A stretch of 64,000 nucleotides of DNA from UBA11098 sp041671525 (GTDB lineage: Bacteria > Patescibacteriota > Minisyncoccia > Moranbacterales > UBA2206): the NCBI GenBank assembly GCA_041671525.1, contig JBAZBJ010000005.1:1-64000 (forward strand), in the 5' to 3' direction. Shown one piece after another: positions 59,277-64,000 of this stretch. The notes beneath the pieces are model-generated. The model saw nothing but the letters and a program-made list of their open reading frames with translations. It was not told where the DNA came from and searched no databases. The first letter of the stretch is position 1, and each line of letters begins with the position of its first letter. The position numbers were made by a program, and so were the translations under genes.

Positions 59277-60457
59277 AATCTGCTTCTCAAATAATTATAA
59301 TACTCCTCATTATGGCTATCTCTTGTTGTATATTCTGCCAATGTTTTTGTGCGCGCTTTTTCACCCATCGACTTTCGCAAATCAGCGTCAGTGATCAATT
59401 TTTCCAATTTTTCTACCCATTCCGCCGTATCCTTGGCCAAAAACCCATCCACTCCATCCGCAATCGCCTCACGAAAGGTCTGGTTGTCGACCGCCACCGT
59501 CGGAACTTTCAGGATTCCCGCTTCAAAAAATTTCAATTCTGATTTTGCTTCACAGAAAGGATCGCCGGGCGTCAGCGGAGCGATGGCGATGTCGGCCAAG
59601 GAGACGTTCTGGTAATATTTTTTTCGGGTTACGAGCGACAGGCGGATTATCCGATCTTTTAATTCGTTCAGCTTGCTCTCCGTTTCAAGCGAGCCGGCCA
59701 GTAGCAATTTTGTCAGCGGATAATTTTTCATGACTTCCACCAACGCATCCGTGATAGTTGCAAAATCGCGATTATGACTGGCTGTGCCGGAAAAATATCC
59801 GATCTTGATCGCATCATCGGTCGGCACTGGCAGCTCTTTCAACAGACGATTCGCCTCTTCCACTTCCCACTCCATCAATTTATTTTTCACAACAAAAACT
59901 TGCTTGCCGTAGCCCTCCAGAATTTTGGCCAGATATCCGGTCGAGGTGGTGCAAACTTTGACATATGGATCGTTGAGAATCTCCTCACCGACCCCTTTTT
60001 CGTATTGTTTTTTTTCAAAATCAGTCATCTCCTGCTGATACATTTCCGTCGTCTGGATGTATTTTGGATCAAAAACCAAATCATCGGTTTCAAAAATAAT
60101 CACCTTGCCCTGATCCTTGATTTTTCCAATGAGTTTGCTGAGTGCCGGCGTGCTGATAGTCCGCTGGAAGATAAAGATTTTAAATTGGTCGGCATAGGCT
60201 AGCAGTCGAGGATTATCCTGAATCGTGGTCGAAGCCGCAATGCCGTGAATATTAAGTTCCTCAGCGTGGCTATAGGCACGATAATGAGCGCTGTCCCCAA
60301 CTCCGCTGGAGATGATCAGGACATCACCAGAGCCGACTCCAAACATTGCGCGGAAAAAATTGCCGGTATAATCAAAAATCCGGCGACCACCCACCAGCAA
60401 CCCATCGCGCCGGATCGCGCTGACTGCCTTGCCAAATTTTATCAGTAATAGTTTCAT
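59273..60457 (-). CDS. GT4-like glycosyltransferase
   Basis: From ATG 60457 the product is 394 residues, beginning MKLLLIKFGKAVSAIRRDG. The N-terminal Rossmann half has DVLIISSGVGDSAHYRAYSHAEEL, the donor half IKIGYFSGTASHNRDF and CEAKSELKFFEAGILKVPTVA, a diverged E-x7-E type motif, then DGVDGFLA. This matches a GT4 subfamily found with rhamnan- or O-antigen-type loci. A longer frame exists to 60847 but lies across the divergent gene and two promoters. It is coupled by 4 nt to the epimerase gene. Its -10 box ends 8 nt before the ATG. Confidence 0.8.
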   Translation of the reverse strand: MKLLLIKFGKAVSAIRRDGLLVGGRRIFDYTGNFFRAMFGVGSGDVLIISSGVGDSAHYRAYSHAEELNIHGIAASTTIQDNPRLLAYADQFKIFIFQRTISTPALSKLIGKIKDQGKVIIFETDDLVFDPKYIQTTEMYQQEMTDFEKKQYEKGVGEEILNDPYVKVCTTSTGYLAKILEGYGKQVFVVKNKLMEWEVEEANRLLKELPVPTDDAIKIGYFSGTASHNRDFATITDALVEVMKNYPLTKLLLAGSLETESKLNELKDRIIRLSLVTRKKYYQNVSLADIAIAPLTPGDPFCEAKSELKFFEAGILKVPTVAVDNQTFREAIADGVDGFLAKDTAEWVEKLEKLITDADLRKSMGEKARTKTLAEYTTRDSHNEEYYNYLRSRL

Positions 60458-60465
60458 ATAATTAT

Positions 60466-60494
60466 ATTTTACCCCATTAAAAACGGTTTGGCAA
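60466..60494 (-). promoter_or_regulatory. Leftward promoter of the GT4-like/epimerase unit, predicted leaderless
   Basis: Minus strand TTGCCA (60489-60494), 17 nt, TAAAAT (60466-60471), then 8 nt to the ATG at 60457. The -35 box overlaps that of the divergent promoter by five bases. Confidence 0.75.
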
Positions 60495-60516
60495 AAGCCC
60501 GAAAGTTTTGTATAAT
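60488..60516 (+). promoter_or_regulatory. Rightward promoter of the GT-C gene, predicted leaderless
   Basis: TTGGCA (60488-60493), 17 nt, TATAAT (60511-60516), then 7 nt to the ATG at 60524. It shares the TTGGCA site with the leftward promoter, so RNA polymerase cannot occupy both at once. Confidence 0.78.
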
Positions 60517-60523
60517 TTGTCAT

Positions 60524-62335
60524 ATGATACACAAGGCGTCGCAAATCAAAAGCTTTTTCCGGGAAAACTTCGGATCCGGCAACAACCAATTTTTCACTCT
60601 CCTGGTTTTGTTCTGGATCGGCTTGGGCTGGCTTGGACTTCTGCTGACTCTTTTTGGATTTTTTTATATTTCTATCCTGACCATTTATGTGTTGCTGGGG
60701 GTCGCCGGTTTGTTTTATCTGGCTATTTCCAAGACTGTTACCCCCCACATCAATCGCCACACCCTTCTCATCCTGCTGCTCTCCGTGGCGGCCATTGCGG
60801 TCTTTGCTCGCTATTCCACTCCGACCATTTTTTCCGGCCGCGACCAAGGCTCACTCTCTGAAGCCGCCATCCGCCTGACGCAGAATCATCAGCTGGAATT
60901 TTCTTCACCGGCCTCGCGGGAATTTTTTGCAATTTACGGTCCGGGCAAGGCCTTGAATTTTCCCGGCTTCAACTACACGCAAGCGGGCGAACTGATCACC
61001 CAATTTCCCCTCGGCTACATTTCCTGGTTGGCGACTTTTTATGCCTTTTTTGGTCTCAACGGTTTGATCATCGCCAACGCCGTGACTTTTTTTATCTTCC
61101 TGCTTTCCTTTTACCTACTGGCTCGCCGTTATTTGCAATTTTCGTCCGCTTTGATCGTCTTGCTGCTGACACTGACCTCTTTTGTTTTTTCCTGGTTCTT
61201 CAAGTTTACGCTGAGCGAAAATTTGGCACTGGCGCTGACCTGGTTCGGAATCTTTGAATTTATCCTCTTCCTCAAAAACAACAACCGGCTTTTCCTGCTG
61301 GCCTCCTTGCTCTCGCTCGGTCTTTTGACTTTCGCCCGGATCGAAGCCTGGGGTTTTTTGGCGGTCATCTTGATCATCCTTCTATTTAAGCATCGAGATT
61401 GGAAGCATCTGTTGTGGCAAGTGATCGGCAAAAAGATCCTGCTCGTCTCGTTGGCAATAGTTTTGCTGTATCTGTTTAATATTGCCATTAACAGTCAATT
61501 TTTTATTGCCCTCGCCAAGGGCATGCTGAAGCCCTTCACCTCTTTCGGCGCTGGCTTGCAAAATTCCACCAGCTTCTTCTTTTCTTTTTGGTATGTCATC
61601 AAACTCTTCTTTGCCTACGCTTTGTTTAATTATCTTCTTTTGGGCATCCTCGCGTTTGTCTATCTACTCAAGAGCAAAAAGTTCGATCTCCTGCTGCCCT
61701 TTTTGATTGTTTTACCCAGTTTTATCTACCTGCTCAATCCGAGCATCTCAGTCGATCATCCTTGGATGCTGCGCCGTTTTGTTTTCGCAATCATTCCAGT
61801 CGCAACTTTCTATGCGGTTTGGTTCCTGGATCACTTCCTGCCGAAACGACCATATTTTTATCTGGTTACCGGGCTGATGCTCGCGACTAACCTGCTGGTT
61901 TTTGTTCCTTTTCTGACCTTTTCTCCGAACCAAAATCTTTTGCCTCAAGTTGCAGCGCTCGACCAAAATTTTGAGGCTAATGATCTGGTGCTGGTGGATC
62001 CTCTGGCGACTGGCGACGGTTGGTCAATGTTGACCGGTCCATTGAGTTTCCTTGCGGGCAAACAAGCGGTTTATTTTTTCAATCCGCAGGATCTGGATAA
62101 AATCGACCACAAAAAATTCAACGCGGTCTATTTCATCATTCCCGACAACAACCTGGATTTTTATGCCCAGAGCGGCCTGCTGCCAAGACTCACGCCGCTG
62201 AAAGACTACCAGCTTGAAACCCAAAACTTGCAGCTAGCCAACATTGGCAAAAAGGAAGCTTTTTCCGCGGCGATAAACTTGCCGACAAAGCAGGATGTTA
62301 CGATTTATGGTAAAATTTATTTGCTAAAAAGATAA
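60524..62335 (+). CDS. GT-C glycosyltransferase, PMT-like
   Basis: From ATG 60524 the protein is 603 residues with about eleven to twelve membrane segments. The first outer loop has FSGRDQGSLSEAAIRL, an acidic DQ site like that of the 15-22 kb paralogues, then FFAIYGPGKALNFPGF. The C-terminal 120 residues are outside the membrane. A TTG start at 60488 coincides with the -35 box and is rejected. Likely function: transfer from a polyprenyl-phosphate sugar. It is followed 9 nt later by a secreted repeat protein, which could be its protein substrate (inference). Confidence 0.82.
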   Translation: MIHKASQIKSFFRENFGSGNNQFFTLLVLFWIGLGWLGLLLTLFGFFYISILTIYVLLGVAGLFYLAISKTVTPHINRHTLLILLLSVAAIAVFARYSTPTIFSGRDQGSLSEAAIRLTQNHQLEFSSPASREFFAIYGPGKALNFPGFNYTQAGELITQFPLGYISWLATFYAFFGLNGLIIANAVTFFIFLLSFYLLARRYLQFSSALIVLLLTLTSFVFSWFFKFTLSENLALALTWFGIFEFILFLKNNNRLFLLASLLSLGLLTFARIEAWGFLAVILIILLFKHRDWKHLLWQVIGKKILLVSLAIVLLYLFNIAINSQFFIALAKGMLKPFTSFGAGLQNSTSFFFSFWYVIKLFFAYALFNYLLLGILAFVYLLKSKKFDLLLPFLIVLPSFIYLLNPSISVDHPWMLRRFVFAIIPVATFYAVWFLDHFLPKRPYFYLVTGLMLATNLLVFVPFLTFSPNQNLLPQVAALDQNFEANDLVLVDPLATGDGWSMLTGPLSFLAGKQAVYFFNPQDLDKIDHKKFNAVYFIIPDNNLDFYAQSGLLPRLTPLKDYQLETQNLQLANIGKKEAFSAAINLPTKQDVTIYGKIYLLKR

Positions 62336-62344
62336 CTGAAAAAT

Positions 62345-63694
62345 ATGCGTTTTGATCTGACGCGCGAAATCACATTAAATAAAGAATCTGCTCGAATTTA
62401 TGGCGGTTTGCGGATATTCTTGTACCTATCGGCTGCTTTGGCGGCCATTTATCTTGCCTATCTGATCCTTTTCCCTTCGCGTTTTTTCGCCTACTCCTCG
62501 GTCAGCTCCGCCATCAAGGACAACAATATTAATAGTCCCCGCGATGAACAACGCGTATCGATTGCTGACGGCAAAATAACGGCGGACAAAAATTTTTATT
62601 TCGACACCCCTGTGTCCGGCATTTTTTCCAAAGCGATCGTGAATTTTTCACTTAGTGAAAAATCATCCGCATTGGATTTGGCGACAGTCAACGTCAGAAA
62701 GTCCTATGCGGCTTTCCTGTATCCGGAAGGCGCAGCCGTTGGTTTCAAGGATGGATCAATGGTAAAAAACGCAGGGAATTATTACCTTGTCTCCAATGGT
62801 GAACTGCGCCACTTTGCGACCCCGACGACCGTCTCTGCCCTGGGATTTTCGCCGGATGCCTTTCTGGAGGTTACCCCGGAAGATTTGCGCGCTAATCCAA
62901 ACGGTCAAGCCATCACTGACACTGCCAATTACCCGGATGCTGCACTTTTTAAAATCAACGAAGACTATTTTATTTGGCAGAATTCCCAGCTGAAAAAATT
63001 CACTAGCTCAGCCGCTTTTACCAGTCAATATCGGACAACACAGGCAATTGAAAAAGATGAAGATTTTTTGAATTCCCATGCGGTTTCCGCCGATCTTATC
63101 GGCTATAGCGACGGTTCACTTATCTCCTATGGCGAATCAATTTATGTCGTCAGCAGCGGAAACATCCTCCCGATCGACAACCCGGAAACTTTTCTTGGGC
63201 ATAGCTATGATTTCATTGATGTTCTCAGCGCCGGCGCCGATGAAATTGCCCAATATGATCGCGGCAAGCTCTTTAATATCACCAGTCCCCATCCGGCCGG
63301 CTCAATCCTTAGAGCAGCAGAAGATGGTGAATATTATATGATTGCAAATACGGAGAAGCACCACTTGCCCTCAGAGAACATCGCCAAATCCTGGCTCTAT
63401 CATTCGCCGATACCGGTGTCGAAAGCCGGCCTAGACACGACTAGCAGCTGCAGTTTTCAGAAAGATTTTTGGAAAGCCGAATCGTACACCTGTGAAATTC
63501 CGATTGAAAACATGCAACAGTTAATCGGAAATAATTACGAATTTTCCTTGAGGTCACCAAGCGACACTCGCGTTAATTCTATCCACATCGAATTCAAGAA
63601 GGATGCAAACTCAAAAAATTTTCGCGCGGCTTTAGCCGGAATACTAAATCGTATCATTTTAACCTATGTTCCAGGAATTCAAAATCAACAATAA
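62345..63694 (+). CDS. Anchored extracytoplasmic protein with four degenerate repeats
   Basis: A 449-residue protein: basic tip, one anchor (about 25-46) and about 400 residues outside. Four related blocks of about 55 residues recur: DGSMVKNAGNYYLVSNGELRHF, DAALFKINEDYFIWQNSQLKKF, DGSLISYGESIYVVSSGNILPI and AGSILRAAEDGEYYMIANTEKH, each with a G-S-hydrophobic, a Tyr-rich strand and a polar turn. Similar repeats occur in surface proteins of Gram-positive and candidate-phylum bacteria. Two Cys near 385-400 may form a disulfide. Function unknown; it overlaps the next gene by 29 nt, suggesting co-expression. A 21-bp palindrome (62643-62663) is embedded. Confidence 0.74.
   Translation: MRFDLTREITLNKESARIYGGLRIFLYLSAALAAIYLAYLILFPSRFFAYSSVSSAIKDNNINSPRDEQRVSIADGKITADKNFYFDTPVSGIFSKAIVNFSLSEKSSALDLATVNVRKSYAAFLYPEGAAVGFKDGSMVKNAGNYYLVSNGELRHFATPTTVSALGFSPDAFLEVTPEDLRANPNGQAITDTANYPDAALFKINEDYFIWQNSQLKKFTSSAAFTSQYRTTQAIEKDEDFLNSHAVSADLIGYSDGSLISYGESIYVVSSGNILPIDNPETFLGHSYDFIDVLSAGADEIAQYDRGKLFNITSPHPAGSILRAAEDGEYYMIANTEKHHLPSENIAKSWLYHSPIPVSKAGLDTTSSCSFQKDFWKAESYTCEIPIENMQQLIGNNYEFSLRSPSDTRVNSIHIEFKKDANSKNFRAALAGILNRIILTYVPGIQNQQ
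62643..62663. repeat. 21-bp palindrome inside the repeat-protein gene
   Basis: Arms ATTTTTCACT and AGTGAAAAAT (10 bp) around one T. It is read within NFSLSEKSSAL. The TTTCACT/AGTGAAA core recalls the palindrome at 17301. Confidence 0.7.
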
Positions 63695-64000
63695 GCAAGC
63701 AAAGTTGCAATTAACCTATAAGCTGCTGCACGATCTGCTTTTCATCCTGCTGCTTTTTTTGGCTGCGACTCTGCTGGCGGAGGGATTGTTGCCCGGCATC
63801 GTTTCGTCGCACGTCGGCATTTCCAAATTGATTATTCCAATCGCCGGAATCATTTTTCTGATCAGCCTCATCTCACCCGCAATCAAATCTGGGATCAGAG
63901 ATAAAAAAAAGCCTTCCGGCAAAAAAATGATTTTTTTTCTATCTCTTTTTGGAATAATCCTTGTGCTCAATAGTCTGCTGAAAGCTGGGATATTGCTCAA
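63666..64000 (+). CDS. Membrane protein, N-terminal part, cut by window edge
   Basis: From ATG 63666 the frame stays open for 111 codons to the window end. Three hydrophobic segments are visible (about 22-41, 50-70 and 91-111), with short basic loops (KSGIRDKKKPSGKKM). Not recognised. It overlaps the preceding repeat-protein gene by 29 nt, so it belongs to the same rightward transcript. The C-terminal part, which would identify it, lies outside the window. Confidence 0.7.
   Translation, partial: MFQEFKINNKQAKLQLTYKLLHDLLFILLLFLAATLLAEGLLPGIVSSHVGISKLIIPIAGIIFLISLISPAIKSGIRDKKKPSGKKMIFFLSLFGIILVLNSLLKAGILL

Noticed and set aside
60488..60523. TTG start at 60488 for the GT-C gene
   Set aside because: The TTG is part of the -35 box TTGGCA; a TATAAT follows at ideal spacing, so these codons are not transcribed as coding sequence.
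60458..60847. Extension of the GT4-like protein by 130 residues upstream of 60457
   Set aside because: The extension runs antisense to the GT-C gene, across two good promoters, and is low-complexity; the ATG at 60457 gives a normal family start.
1..64000. Recoding of TGA as in some candidate-phylum bacteria
   Set aside because: TGA ends clear genes at their expected length (for example the ligase-like gene at 1763), so standard bacterial code fits.

Overview
The window reads as a bacterial chromosome segment devoted almost entirely to building, exporting and modifying surface polysaccharide. TGA is used as an ordinary stop, start choice is mixed (ATG, GTG), and promoters look like sigma-70 sites. 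Gene content (many GT4, GT2 and GT-C glycosyltransferases, anchored phosphoesterases, an LCP protein, RtcB, an AbiE toxin-antitoxin pair) and small palindromes inside genes resemble Patescibacteria (CPR) genomes. That placement is inference; there is no rRNA, tRNA or ribosomal marker here to confirm it. No CRISPR array, tRNA or rRNA was seen.

Layout. 1-4.6 kb, minus strand: LCP protein (partial), GT4, O-antigen ligase/polymerase-like protein, GT4. 4.7-15.5 kb, plus strand: nucleotide-sugar dehydrogenase, small membrane protein, polyprenol-phosphate GT2, GT4, GT-C-like membrane protein, GT4, an RtcB-like RNA ligase, a thymidylate-kinase-like protein and a Wzx-type flippase, ending at a bidirectional terminator. 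15.6-22.4 kb, minus strand: a tight five-gene operon alternating three paralogous GT-C transferases with two membrane-anchored metallophosphoesterases. 22.5-25.2 kb, plus: GT-C and ChbG/YdjC deacetylase. 25.2-33.3 kb, minus: flippase-like LPG-synthase TM protein, GT4, UDP-glucose dehydrogenase with its own promoter, Shine-Dalgarno and terminator, GT2, two poorly characterised membrane/secreted proteins and AbiEi/AbiEii. 33.4-48.1 kb, minus, AT-rich from about 35.5 kb: two giant membrane proteins, three methyltransferase-like proteins, rfbF/rfbG CDP-sugar genes, a split transketolase, epimerases and GT2s. 48.2-57.4 kb, minus: UDP-glucuronate decarboxylase, B12-type radical SAM protein, GT2s, a second flippase and a secreted beta-helix/lipase-like/FIMAH protein. 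57.6-58.3 kb: a REP-associated tyrosine transposase (RAYT) with its palindromes. 58.3-64 kb: UDP-glucuronate epimerase, glycosyltransferase, GT-C, a repeat-containing secreted protein and a partial membrane protein.

How the genes could work together (inference): Ugd makes UDP-GlcA, which the decarboxylase and epimerase turn into UDP-xylose and UDP-GalA; RfbF/RfbG make CDP-4-keto-6-deoxyglucose, possibly extended by the split transketolase; GT2 enzymes of the DPM type charge polyprenyl phosphate with sugars; the many GT-C enzymes use these donors outside the membrane; GT4 enzymes and two flippases build and export lipid-linked oligosaccharides; LCP or ligase proteins attach them.

Two cross-cutting signals stand out. 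First, at least six kinds of small palindromic element lie inside protein-coding genes without breaking the frame, several an exact number of codons long; one family (TCCTAAAGS - 3 nt - SCTTTAGGA) surrounds and invades the RAYT gene and recurs 44 kb away with a compensatory base-pair change. Second, at least eight genes have a -10 box ending only 7-8 nt before the start codon, which predicts leaderless transcripts; two of these promoters are divergent and share one -35 site.
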